DNA from: Selenomonas sp. AE3005
GTDB lineage: Bacteria; Bacillota; Negativicutes; Selenomonadales; Selenomonadaceae
Length of the DNA: 20,983 nucleotides
Assembly (NCBI RefSeq): GCF_905233635.1
Contig: NZ_CAJODG010000035.1
Coordinates: 1 to 20,983, forward strand
Reading direction: 5' to 3'
Positions 5,384-11,748 of the stretch are shown in pieces (the first letter of the stretch is position 1; the number at the start of each line of letters is the position of its first letter). The position numbers and the translations under genes were made by a program. Below the pieces are notes generated by a model. That model was not told the DNA's origin. It saw only the letters and a program-made list of their open reading frames with translations, and made no database searches.

Positions 5384-5392
5384 ATTATACCA
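5384..5392 (-). promoter_or_regulatory. Extended -10 promoter of the 55-aa two-TM gene
   Basis: On the minus strand TGG-TATAAT, about 21 bp before the start codon and directly after hairpin copy 3. No -35 is visible. Confidence 0.5.
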
Positions 5393-5397
5393 CAAAA

Positions 5398-5414
5398 GCC
5401 GCCCCGAAGGGCGG
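5398..5414 (-). terminator. Hairpin terminator, copy 3
   Basis: CCGCCC (5399-5404) CGAA GGGCGG (5409-5414), followed on the minus strand by GCTTTT. It lies downstream of the minus-strand gene 5680-5513 and fits as its terminator. Confidence 0.6.
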
Positions 5415-5434
5415 TAAGGGAAGGACGTTGTTAT

Positions 5435-5547
5435 ATGCGCAATGGGCAAAAGTAAAAGATAAAATGCAGGTGGTAAAGTCTGTGCCTTTAGAGGTTGTAA
5501 AAGAAGTAGCAACTAACGCCGTACAGAATCTTCTTGGCCTTCCGTAA
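5435..5547 (+). pseudogene. Possible frameshifted small gene fragment
   Basis: GGGAAGG and an ATG at 5435 are well spaced but the frame closes after six codons. One frame over, an open stretch reads WAKVKDKMQVVKSVPLEVV and continues KEVATNAVQNLLGLP to a TAA at 5545. It looks protein-like, as if a gene had suffered a frameshift, but it overlaps the end of the minus-strand gene at 5513, so it may be chance. Confidence 0.25.
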
Positions 5548-5680
5548 GGTATGTTTCCTGCTTTATCAGCTTATGTGTCCACTCAAAGACACTATCCACC
5601 AACACCAGAGGTGTATTGTGTTTGCGCAATACCGCTAAAACATCACGTGCAGTACTGGCAGGATCATATGGTTTTTCCAT
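5513..5680 (-). CDS. 55-aa soluble protein, unknown
   Basis: ATG 5680 lies about 6 nt after GAGGGC and has an extended -10 promoter about 36 bp upstream. The product begins MEKPYDPASTARDVLAVLRK and ends QEDSVRR; it is soluble, with a predicted helix, strand and helix. It is a closed frame of 55 codons with its own promoter and a hairpin terminator 100 bp downstream, which supports it as a real gene. No family recognised. Confidence 0.55.
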   Translation of the reverse strand: MEKPYDPASTARDVLAVLRKHNTPLVLVDSVFEWTHKLIKQETYLTEGQEDSVRR

Positions 5681-5716
5681 CAGTCAGCCCTCACTTTCTG
5701 CAATGTATTCACCTAT

Positions 5717-5725
5717 ATTATACCA
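5717..5725 (-). promoter_or_regulatory. Extended -10 promoter of the 55-aa soluble gene
   Basis: TGG-TATAAT on the minus strand (TATAAT at 5722-5717), between hairpin copy 4 and the gene starting at 5680. It is the same element as at 5384-5392. Confidence 0.5.
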
Positions 5726-5745
5726 TTTTATTGCAAAAATATCAC

Positions 5746-5769
5746 AAAAACCGCCCCGTAATGGGACGG
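5746..5769 (-). terminator. Hairpin terminator, copy 4
   Basis: CCG and CCC (5751-5757) pair with GGG and CGG (5763-5769) around a C/A mismatch, followed on the minus strand by TTTTT. It ends the minus-strand gene 5959-5783 just 14 bp beyond its stop. On the plus strand it precedes only a 10-codon frame. Confidence 0.6.
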
Positions 5770-5782
5770 CTCAAAGGAAATT

Positions 5783-5959
5783 TTATCCATGCGGACTGTC
5801 AAATTTAGTAGCCTTGAATAAGTCTGCTGTCGGCCAATACCTTTGTCCTAACTTTATTGCGGCCGTAAGGGCCAGTGAGCCTATGGCTGCAATGCCTAGT
5901 CCTAAAATCATCAGAAGGATAGCCAATAATCGAGCAAAATAACGAATAAAGAATGTCAT
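5783..5959 (-). CDS. 58-aa single-TM protein
   Basis: ATG 5959 with GGAGG 7 nt upstream. After MTFFIRYFAR a long hydrophobic helix (LLAILLMILGLGIAAIGSLA) spans the membrane, followed by a polar tail ending TKFDSPHG. It is divergent from the Abi-alpha gene (37 bp between starts) and followed at once by a hairpin terminator. It could be a partner of Abi-alpha, because the two share a promoter region, but this is inference. Confidence 0.6.
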   Translation of the reverse strand: MTFFIRYFARLLAILLMILGLGIAAIGSLALTAAIKLGQRYWPTADLFKATKFDSPHG

Positions 5960-5996
5960 TAAATCGCCTCCGGTATACAGAAAGGATTGATGAACA

Positions 5997-6806
5997 ATGG
6001 ATAATTCTACTTTATTGGGGTTAGCAAGTCTAACGACCAGCGTGCTACCAGAACCTGCTAAGGCGGCTATTGCCAATCAGGTGAAGATAGGGGTGGCTAC
6101 GGCTGCAGAATTACTTGCCAAGCCGCTTAACTATTTGGCCAAGTATAAGCTGGATAGCGAGAAAAATACCATGGCGCTAAAGGAAGAAGTCATCCAAAAA
6201 GCGGCTGATATTCCTGAAGGCTGTCAGCAGGAACCTGACAAACGCATAACTATCCCTGCCTTAGAAGCCAACGCCTATACCGATGATGAAACATTGCGTA
6301 GCATGTTTGCCAATGTTATCGCCAAATCAATGGACAAGAGATACCTTGGCGCAAGCCATCCGGCCTTCGTCAATATTATACAACAACTGCGACCAGAAGA
6401 GGCATTGCTGCTGAAAACCACCCCCATACTAAAAGGCAACTCAGCCGTCTGTGCTATTCGCTTACAGAAAAAATCTATACCTCCATCAGAGTATGGAGAC
6501 GCTGCAATCCTTAGAGAATACAAAGAGGGTATAGATGTATATCCCTACTATCTACCGCAATACAACATATCTCCAGATGAAATAGGTTTATATATAGATA
6601 ATATCATAAGACTAAATCTTATTGAATGCCCTAGTGATAAACATTTTACTGATATCAATTGGTACCGCATGTACTATGACGATGAATTCATGCAGGAATT
6701 GCGGAATAAAATAGAAATCAGGGATGGGTATGAATTAGTGCAGATACCTAAAGTATTCGCCCCCACATCTTTTGGCAAGAAATTCTATGAAGTATGCGTG
6801 GAATAG
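5997..6806 (+). CDS. Abi-alpha (DUF4393) family protein
   Basis: 269 aa; AAAGGA about 10 nt before the ATG. Key family features: a hydrophobic Ala-rich N-terminus, then 'IPALEANAYTDDETLRSMFA' (about residues 82-101), NVIAKSMD, HPAFVNIIQQLRPEEALLL (about 121-139), typical of PF14337 (DUF4393, named Abi_alpha for its link to abortive infection). The C-terminal 100 residues include an 'SPDEIGLYIDNIIRLNLIE' helix and a strand-rich end. Function in the family is not well defined beyond the abortive-infection association. It sits between small genes and HicAB in the accessory region. Confidence 0.75.
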   Translation: MDNSTLLGLASLTTSVLPEPAKAAIANQVKIGVATAAELLAKPLNYLAKYKLDSEKNTMALKEEVIQKAADIPEGCQQEPDKRITIPALEANAYTDDETLRSMFANVIAKSMDKRYLGASHPAFVNIIQQLRPEEALLLKTTPILKGNSAVCAIRLQKKSIPPSEYGDAAILREYKEGIDVYPYYLPQYNISPDEIGLYIDNIIRLNLIECPSDKHFTDINWYRMYYDDEFMQELRNKIEIRDGYELVQIPKVFAPTSFGKKFYEVCVE

Positions 6807-6816
6807 CAAAAGCAAT

Positions 6817-6843
6817 AAAAAGGGCCGCCCCCGAAGGGCGGCC
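6817..6843 (-). terminator. Hairpin terminator, copy 5
   Basis: GGCCGCCC (6823-6830) CCGAA GGGCGGCC (6836-6843), perfect 8-bp stem; CCTTTTTATT follows on the minus strand. It ends hicB on the minus strand, 4 bp past its stop, and also lies 16 bp after the convergent Abi-alpha gene. Confidence 0.75.
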
Positions 6844-6847
6844 AGAG

Positions 6848-7246
6848 TCAAACAAGATTCAGTTCTCGGCGAATAGCGTTCTGCAGGACATTGGAGAAGT
6901 TCAGATTGTGCTCCTTTGCCAGCACATCCATCCATGCGGGGATTGTTAATGTCTTTTTAACAGCATGGCTGTCTGTGCGCTTCAGGTAAGCAACCTCGTC
7001 ATACTCAATAAGAGACACAAAATCACGGCCCTCAACTTTTATATCTGCCGGACTGGACGGATCAGGCGCCTTCTCTTTATCCTCTTTGAGCGTGTACAGG
7101 TAAATTCCCAGCGCATCCTCCGCCATTTCAATGGCTTCAGCCAATGTATCACCTTCTGTTACACACCCCAGCAAATCAGGAAAATCTACGGAGAATCCTC
7201 CATCTTCTTCAGGATGGAACACTGCTGGATAAAATAATTTTTCCAT
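6848..7246 (-). CDS. hicB: HicB-family antitoxin
   Basis: 132 aa. Residues 1-60 form the HicB RNase-H-like fold: YPAVFHPEEDGGFSVDFPDL, LGCVTEGDTLAEAIEMAEDA. The C-terminus (KKTLTIPAWMDVLAKEHNLN, FSNVLQNAIRRELNLV) is a ribbon-helix-helix type DNA-binding part, which should bind the operator before hicA. HicB neutralises HicA and represses the operon. It lies 28 nt after hicA; its start region is in a small hairpin that masks its ribosome-binding site. Confidence 0.9.
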   Translation of the reverse strand: MEKLFYPAVFHPEEDGGFSVDFPDLLGCVTEGDTLAEAIEMAEDALGIYLYTLKEDKEKAPDPSSPADIKVEGRDFVSLIEYDEVAYLKRTDSHAVKKTLTIPAWMDVLAKEHNLNFSNVLQNAIRRELNLV

Positions 7247-7253
7247 ATCATAA

Positions 7254-7288
7254 CCCCCTATGGGGGCAGGGATTTTATTTAATCCCTG
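7254..7288 (-). promoter_or_regulatory. Tandem hairpins between hicA and hicB
   Basis: CAGGGATT (7267-7274) pairs with AATCCCTG (7281-7288) across the hicA stop codon, and CCCCC (7254-7258) pairs with GGGGG (7262-7266) right after it. On the mRNA the G5 run lies 7 nt before the hicB ATG and would be its Shine-Dalgarno sequence, so the second hairpin hides it. Ribosomes finishing hicA could open it. Confidence 0.5.
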
Positions 7289-7457
7289 CCTGCTTCAAAA
7301 TACTGTTGAATGTTCCCGGCTTCATGTCTTTGTTATGCATCGGGATAACTGGACGCCCCGGCTTTGTGGGATGCTTTAGGATATGATGTGAACCTCGTAC
7401 CCTTTCGACCTGCCATCCGTCTGCTTCAAGAATCTTTAGTAGGTCTTTTGGCTTCAT
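7275..7457 (-). CDS. hicA: HicA-family mRNA interferase toxin
   Basis: 60 aa; the dsRNA-binding-like HicA fold: MKPKDLLKILEADGWQVERV, then RGSHHILKHP with the conserved Gly-Ser-His-His, where the His is catalytic in known HicA proteins, and IPMHNKDMKPGTFNSILKQAGI. GGGGGATAAC precedes the ATG. HicA cuts mRNA when free of HicB. First gene of the hicAB unit, the usual order. In a prophage such a pair can stabilise the element or act against other phages. Confidence 0.93.
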   Translation of the reverse strand: MKPKDLLKILEADGWQVERVRGSHHILKHPTKPGRPVIPMHNKDMKPGTFNSILKQAGIK

Positions 7458-7480
7458 GTTATCCCCCTTTCCTTGATTAT

Positions 7481-7509
7481 ATCATAACACATATTAACAC
7501 GTATTGCAA
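7481..7509 (-). promoter_or_regulatory. hicAB promoter
   Basis: Minus strand: TTGCAA (7509-7504), 17 bp, TATGAT (7486-7481). The spacer and upstream flank are covered by the TTAACACGT repeats. Confidence 0.6.
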
Positions 7510-7526
7510 GTGTTAACACGTGTTAA
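7494..7526. promoter_or_regulatory. hicAB operator
   Basis: TTAACACGTGTTAA (7513-7526) is a perfect 14-bp palindrome; a second, imperfect TTAACACGT lies at 7494-7502, about 19 bp away. Likely sites for the DNA-binding end of HicB, occluding the promoter. Confidence 0.65.
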
Positions 7527-7533
7527 ATCAACA

Positions 7534-7561
7534 TAAAAAAAAGACGCCCCAAAGGACGGCT
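7534..7561 (-). repeat. A-tract plus GC hairpin, copy 6 (degenerate)
   Basis: A-tract (7534-7542) and AGACGCCCC…GGACGGCT (7542-7561), with two mismatches compared with the better copies. It precedes the plus-strand Ada-like gene; no minus-strand gene lies on its right, so a terminator role is unclear. Confidence 0.45.
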
Positions 7562-7581
7562 GTACGAAAGGAAGGATTCCC

Positions 7582-7797
7582 ATGTTCAAGAAAATAGCTT
7601 TGGCCACGCTGGCCGCTGTCTGTGTATCAATAGCTACCCCTGCCCTGGCATCTGACTACCTTGGCAACCCGAAGTCGATGAAGTTCCACTACTCCAACTG
7701 CTCCACGATAAAGCATCCGGAAAGGTTCGTTGAGTTCAGCACCCGTGACGATGCCATTGCCGCAGGATACGTGCCGTGCAAGCGGTGCAATCCATAG
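7582..7797 (+). CDS. Secreted Ada-type metal-binding protein
   Basis: 71 aa; AAAGGAAGG before the ATG. Residues 1-24 are a signal peptide (basic MFKK, hydrophobic core, PALA-S cleavage site). The mature part has the small zinc-site fold of the Ada N-terminal domain as found in many short exported proteins: FHYSNCSTIKHPE, then AIAAGYVPCKRCNP, with Cys40, Cys66 and Cys69. In Ada the site binds Zn and accepts methyl groups; in exported versions the role is unknown. Similar domains also occur fused to exported nucleases, but there is none here. Confidence 0.75.
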   Translation: MFKKIALATLAAVCVSIATPALASDYLGNPKSMKFHYSNCSTIKHPERFVEFSTRDDAIAAGYVPCKRCNP

Positions 7798-7799
7798 CA

Positions 7800-8090
7800 C
7801 AAAATGAAACACTTTACGATGCCGATAACAACGCTCGATACTGCGTACATTGTGGATCACCTACTACTTACCTGCAACAGGGTATTCTAGAACCGTGGAC
7901 TAAAGTCGCCAACGATAAATATTCCAACATTTTTCTGAGGAAATGCCCTTTTAGGCTTTTGACTAAACAAGGCGTTTGGGTTCCATGAGCTGAAGATAAG
8001 CAAAACTACCAAGATGGTACTTCTGACTGACTCCACGACATCGACTACCGCTTGATGGAGCAGTTCCATATAAAGCTGAAACGGGCATAA
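7800..8090 (+). pseudogene. Degraded zinc-ribbon gene
   Basis: No single frame spans this stretch. One plus-strand frame reads ETLYDADNNARYCVHCGSPT and on to a stop at 7988, with a C-x2-C zinc knuckle; another frame near the end reads DIDYRLMEQFHIKLKRA to a TAA at 8088. Together they look like the two ends of one gene broken by frameshifts. No start with an RBS is present. Family not identified. Confidence 0.4.
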
Positions 8091-8115
8091 AAATAAGCCG
8101 CCTCTATGGGCGGCT
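8091..8115 (-). terminator. Hairpin terminator, copy 7 (left flank of the IetAS cassette)
   Basis: AGCCGCC (8096-8102) TCTAT and GGCGGCT (8109-8115), then TTATTTTTATG on the minus strand. It ends the protease gene. Its right flank CGGCTATCTAT (8111-8121) is identical to that of copy 8 at 11,739-11,749. Confidence 0.7.
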
Positions 8116-8132
8116 ATCTATAATAAAAATTA

Positions 8133-10469
8133 TTATAGATTAACTACAACATTTGTATCAACTTTTATATTGGTATGCCAAAAATTAAATTCATTTAATT
8201 TTTTTGTTACTCCATCATATACATTTGCATTTCCCTCTGGGTCACGCAGTGTAATAATCAAACAGAATTCCTGACTTAGCTCATAATTCTGTGCTTGCGA
8301 TTTTAATTCTGAGTAATTTCTATATGTTCCATCTAAGTATAAAAACCAGTTTTTATCAGCAGTTAGATATTTTTCTCTATTCCCATCAGTAACTTCCGAT
8401 AAATCAACCGCATATTTTTTTACAGGATAGTATTTATCTCCATACTGTATCAACAAACGCTCCATTTTAGCAAATTCATTCTGATTATTGCTAGCTTGTT
8501 TTCGTTTGCTATAAAATGATTCTAACAAAACATTTTGAGCCCCAGCCTTTCCTACCGGATTTAAGATAGTCCGTCTTGTCGTGTCTCGGTCATTCTTTTT
8601 ATCATATGAGCCAAACTTGATATTCATATTAGACTGGCAATATTCAAAACCTTGCGATGACTCCAAAACAGAATCATAAACCAATGTAGCAATTACTTGC
8701 CCTTGATAATATCCACCTTTAATTAAGCAATCTGGCATAGGAAAATCCTTAATATCAATATATTGTCCCTTTACCAATGTATCTCTTAAAATAAGTGTTA
8801 CTTCATTTGGGGAATTATAAAGTATTTCTGTAGAAGAAGATGGCTTTCCAAATCCCGTATACTTAGTTCTCTCATTAACCGGCATGTTGATTTCCGAAGG
8901 ATAATTGCATGAATGAATCAATAACCCCTTTATCAGCAATGGGTCAAAATCTTCTTTTATGTCATAACTTAACTCCGCTGCAAGCGCGGCAATCCTAGGT
9001 GTTGAAAAGCTTGTACCAGATGAATATACTGCCGTTCCCCCCATTCCTATTGTAAGATTGCCAGTTTCTTTTACGTTTCCATGTTCATCTATAGAAACAT
9101 TTCCACCAAAATGAACCAAGTCTGGTTTCACAATATACGCAGGGCCTGGTCCAATTCTTGAAAACGGAGACGGATTATTTATTAAACCGACATCTTTTTC
9201 CCCGGATGATTGTGCCAAGGATCCTACCACCAAAGATCTAACTGAATCAGCGCCCTCATGAAGCTTTCCTATAGGGTTCCCTTTTGCAAAATTAGTACAA
9301 TTCCCTGCAGATTTACAAATCAAAACATTACATTCATCTTGCAAACTATCTAGAGCAATTGCAAAATCCGAAAATTTATCAGGATTTATTTCTCTTATAA
9401 TACTAACAGACAAATTCCATATTTTGATTGTATCACAATTATTTCTAACAACCTCTTGTATATTAGCTATCAAATCATCTTCATAAAAAGATTCCTTTTT
9501 TGTATCCGGAAATATCGTCGCATCAAAAACTTTCACATGTTTATTTCCAACCAATGTCTTTTTCTCAAGTAAATCACCATATGTAATTATACTCGCAACC
9601 TTAGTTCCATGGCTTGGCGTGATAACATTATCAGGATAAGGAGAATACTGTCCAACAATCCAAGGTTCCAAATATTCATTCGTTTCAATGCCGTTGTCTA
9701 AAACACCAACAATTGCGTACGAATCATTATTTTGAGGAAATATCACTGGAATGTTCTGATTAACGTTCAAGCTATCAAGCTCTAAAAAAACCTTTGGCAT
9801 CGGTACGATTTCCTCTGTTAAATCAAATATTTCCGATTTCAACAAAGTATCAATAGTCAAAGAGTCAACTTGTATCAGCTTAAATATTTCTAATTCTGGT
9901 GTATATTTTGTTTTTTTGTATTCAATTTTATTTTTCTTTAGGAATAATTCAAATCTCCTCAAGAAAGCTTTATTTAACGAATAATCTTGAAAATTTAATA
10001 ACTTAACTTTATAACTATCAAATTTTGACGAACGAATGATTTTAGGTTTAAATGCTCCAATACCTTCAATACAAGATATCTCATATGCATACTTTTGGGG
10101 TTGTGACAAACGCTCGCGTATTTCCATAGCCGTCCTAGAATTATTTATCATAATTCTTAGTGTTCGCTCATCGTTCAAACCAATTACATTATTTTTTCCT
10201 TCACTAGAAAACAATGTGTTTATCTTGCCTCTGTGGCTCTTGGCTAATGCGTCTGGATTTAGCTTCGCAACCATAACAGTTGGCACATTATCATCTTTCC
10301 AATGAATATTTTTTATGATATTATCAAATTCAGCAGACAGTTTTTCAGTTCGTTCTATTAGTCCTTCATCAGACAATACAAAAGAAGGAAGTTTATTCCC
10401 ACCGCCTCCTTCAACCCGCATATTATCTTCTTCTCTTTTTGAGAAAAACTTAATTGGTAATTTCTCCAT
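8133..10469 (-). CDS. ietS: Subtilisin-like serine protease, IetS type
   Basis: 778 aa, no signal peptide, so cytoplasmic. A 240-residue N-terminal region of unknown fold precedes an S8 peptidase core: GVLDNGI (Asp258), SHGTKVASI (His287), SAGN (oxyanion Asn390), SSGTSFSTPRIAALAAEL (Ser487); all triad residues are present. A C-terminal 270-residue region follows. It starts within the last 20 nt of the AAA-ATPase gene. Paired AAA ATPase and subtilase genes are known as IetAS: described as a plasmid stability toxin-antitoxin pair on Agrobacterium pTiC58 and later reported as an anti-phage system. In that model the protease is the toxic effector and the ATPase restrains or triggers it. The operon is clearly AT-richer than its neighbours, as expected for recent transfer. 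Confidence 0.85.
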   Translation of the reverse strand: MEKLPIKFFSKREEDNMRVEGGGGNKLPSFVLSDEGLIERTEKLSAEFDNIIKNIHWKDDNVPTVMVAKLNPDALAKSHRGKINTLFSSEGKNNVIGLNDERTLRIMINNSRTAMEIRERLSQPQKYAYEISCIEGIGAFKPKIIRSSKFDSYKVKLLNFQDYSLNKAFLRRFELFLKKNKIEYKKTKYTPELEIFKLIQVDSLTIDTLLKSEIFDLTEEIVPMPKVFLELDSLNVNQNIPVIFPQNNDSYAIVGVLDNGIETNEYLEPWIVGQYSPYPDNVITPSHGTKVASIITYGDLLEKKTLVGNKHVKVFDATIFPDTKKESFYEDDLIANIQEVVRNNCDTIKIWNLSVSIIREINPDKFSDFAIALDSLQDECNVLICKSAGNCTNFAKGNPIGKLHEGADSVRSLVVGSLAQSSGEKDVGLINNPSPFSRIGPGPAYIVKPDLVHFGGNVSIDEHGNVKETGNLTIGMGGTAVYSSGTSFSTPRIAALAAELSYDIKEDFDPLLIKGLLIHSCNYPSEINMPVNERTKYTGFGKPSSSTEILYNSPNEVTLILRDTLVKGQYIDIKDFPMPDCLIKGGYYQGQVIATLVYDSVLESSQGFEYCQSNMNIKFGSYDKKNDRDTTRRTILNPVGKAGAQNVLLESFYSKRKQASNNQNEFAKMERLLIQYGDKYYPVKKYAVDLSEVTDGNREKYLTADKNWFLYLDGTYRNYSELKSQAQNYELSQEFCLIITLRDPEGNANVYDGVTKKLNEFNFWHTNIKVDTNVVVNL

Positions 10470-11568
10470 TATTCTCGCCCCTTATCTGCTTCGAAATAAA
10501 CTGAACTCTTCTTAATGGAAATCCATAGCCTTGTAATTCCCTGTGGGTCATGTCGTTTCGAAGTAAAAAAGCAATAAATTCATCGTCATTAGTATTGTTA
10601 TGATGCAAAAAGAAATACGTTTCTCTATAGATATCCAATAACTGTAATTTCTCTTTTTCGTGAACTATTGCCTCCATTATACAATTTGTGATTACAGTTT
10701 TGATATCAGAATAACTCATTCCAAGCATTGTACGAGCTAGATTTCGCATTTTTTTTTCATTATCTATTACATCATTATTTTGCTTTTTAAGCAAAACTTT
10801 TAAGTATTGATAAATATCAGATTCTGTAGGTTTATCAATAAGTAAAACTCTACTAAACCTCCTCCATACAGCAGGATCAAGCAATTCATGATGATTTGTT
10901 GCTGCAACAATAATACTATTAGGGCTAAACATATCAATGTTTTGAAGCAAACTATTCACTACTCGCTTTAGTTCACCCATCTCATTCTTATCGTCTCTCA
11001 CTTTTGCTATAACATCGAATTCATCTAAAAACAAAACACATTCATGCCTAGATGCAAAATCAAATATCTTCCTTATATTTTTAGCTGTACTGCCTAATAA
11101 AGAAGAAATCAAACCATCCAGCCTAGCAGTAACTAGTGGTAATCCTGTTTGCATAGCAACATAACTGGCAATAGTAGTCTTCCCGCAACCCGGCGGGCCA
11201 TATAAAAGAAGACTTTTAGGACTATCTATTCCCGCAGCCATTATTTCATCGCGTCTAGAATATATTGTAACAAAATCTTTCAACTCTTTTTCGATCCTAT
11301 CATTCAGTTGCAGCGTAGTTACATCAATAACTGGCGTGCAAACATCCACTATTTCCAGCCTGCTTTCGTTATCCACAGGTTTTGATGATAGTGAATCTAA
11401 GGAAGTCATACCTATTCTCTTATTAGTAAGGATTTTCGATATTCTATTCCCAAGTTGTGCATCCCCGCTTTGAATCAAATTCCCAGCTAATGTTTTTGCG
11501 TAATTATATACTTTTTCACGATCACCAACTAATCCTCCCTCTATTATCTTTAATATTTCTGTATACAT
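10450..11568 (-). CDS. ietA: AAA ATPase, IetA type
   Basis: 372 aa from the ATG at 11,568, seven nt after AGGAGG (a GTG two codons earlier is also in frame). N-terminal ~90 residues are helical and would bind the partner or substrate. The classical AAA module follows: Walker A GPPGCGKT (124-131), Walker B VLFLDEFD (178-185), sensor 1 AATNH (222-226), arginine finger in DPAVWRRF (231-238), and a C-terminal helical lid with GMSYSDIKTVI. All catalytic residues are intact. Close in type to FtsH/spastin-like AAA proteins. Coupled by a 20-nt overlap to the protease gene. It may unfold substrates for, or keep in check, the protease. Confidence 0.85.
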   Translation of the reverse strand: MYTEILKIIEGGLVGDREKVYNYAKTLAGNLIQSGDAQLGNRISKILTNKRIGMTSLDSLSSKPVDNESRLEIVDVCTPVIDVTTLQLNDRIEKELKDFVTIYSRRDEIMAAGIDSPKSLLLYGPPGCGKTTIASYVAMQTGLPLVTARLDGLISSLLGSTAKNIRKIFDFASRHECVLFLDEFDVIAKVRDDKNEMGELKRVVNSLLQNIDMFSPNSIIVAATNHHELLDPAVWRRFSRVLLIDKPTESDIYQYLKVLLKKQNNDVIDNEKKMRNLARTMLGMSYSDIKTVITNCIMEAIVHEKEKLQLLDIYRETYFFLHHNNTNDDEFIAFLLRNDMTHRELQGYGFPLRRVQFISKQIRGENNGEITN

Positions 11569-11594
11569 AAACACTCCTCCTACCTTCTACCCTA

Positions 11595-11623
11595 AATATA
11601 GCACGTCAGTTATCATTAGTCAA
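11595..11623 (-). promoter_or_regulatory. ietAS promoter
   Basis: Minus strand: TTGACT (11623-11618), 17 bp, TATATT (11600-11595), preceded by TGC as an extended -10. The first GTTATCA repeat lies in the spacer. Confidence 0.65.
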
Positions 11624-11678
11624 TATTTTGTTATCATGCATGTATATATTGTTATCATATTTTAATATAACGTTATCA
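11609..11678. repeat. Four GTTATCA direct repeats at exact 21-bp intervals
   Basis: GTTATCA at 11609-11615, 11630-11636, 11651-11657 and 11672-11678. The interval is 21 bp each time, two helical turns, so all copies face the same side of the DNA. The first lies between -35 and -10 of the ietAS promoter, the rest extend upstream. The intervening sequences differ, so the match is in the 7-mer only (often flanked by T on the left). Confidence 0.75.
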
Positions 11679-11718
11679 ACACAGGCTATATCATCCCTTC
11701 AAAAGCTTTATTCACATG

Positions 11719-11743
11719 TAAAAAGCCGTCCCTTGGGACGGCT
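11719..11743 (-). terminator. Hairpin terminator, copy 8 (right flank of the IetAS cassette)
   Basis: AGCCGTCC (11724-11731) and GGACGGCT (11736-11743), perfect stem, then TTTTTACATG on the minus strand. It ends the YoeB-type toxin gene, 5 bp past its stop. Confidence 0.75.
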
Positions 11744-11748
11744 ATCTA

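Noticed and set aside
5772..5820. Ten-codon frame (MRTVKFSSLE) after hairpin copy 4 on the plus strand
   Set aside because: It is antisense to the end of the 58-aa membrane gene and too short to support; it could be a relic of a plus-strand cassette start.
11609..11678. GTTATCA repeats as iterons of a replication origin
   Set aside because: No replication initiator gene or DnaA boxes nearby, and the repeats overlap a promoter, which fits regulation better.
3544..11743. Hairpins between small genes as integron attC sites or a CRISPR-like array
   Set aside because: Spacing is irregular (hundreds to thousands of bp), genes lie in both orientations, there is no integron integrase or Cas gene, and the T-tracts fit terminators.
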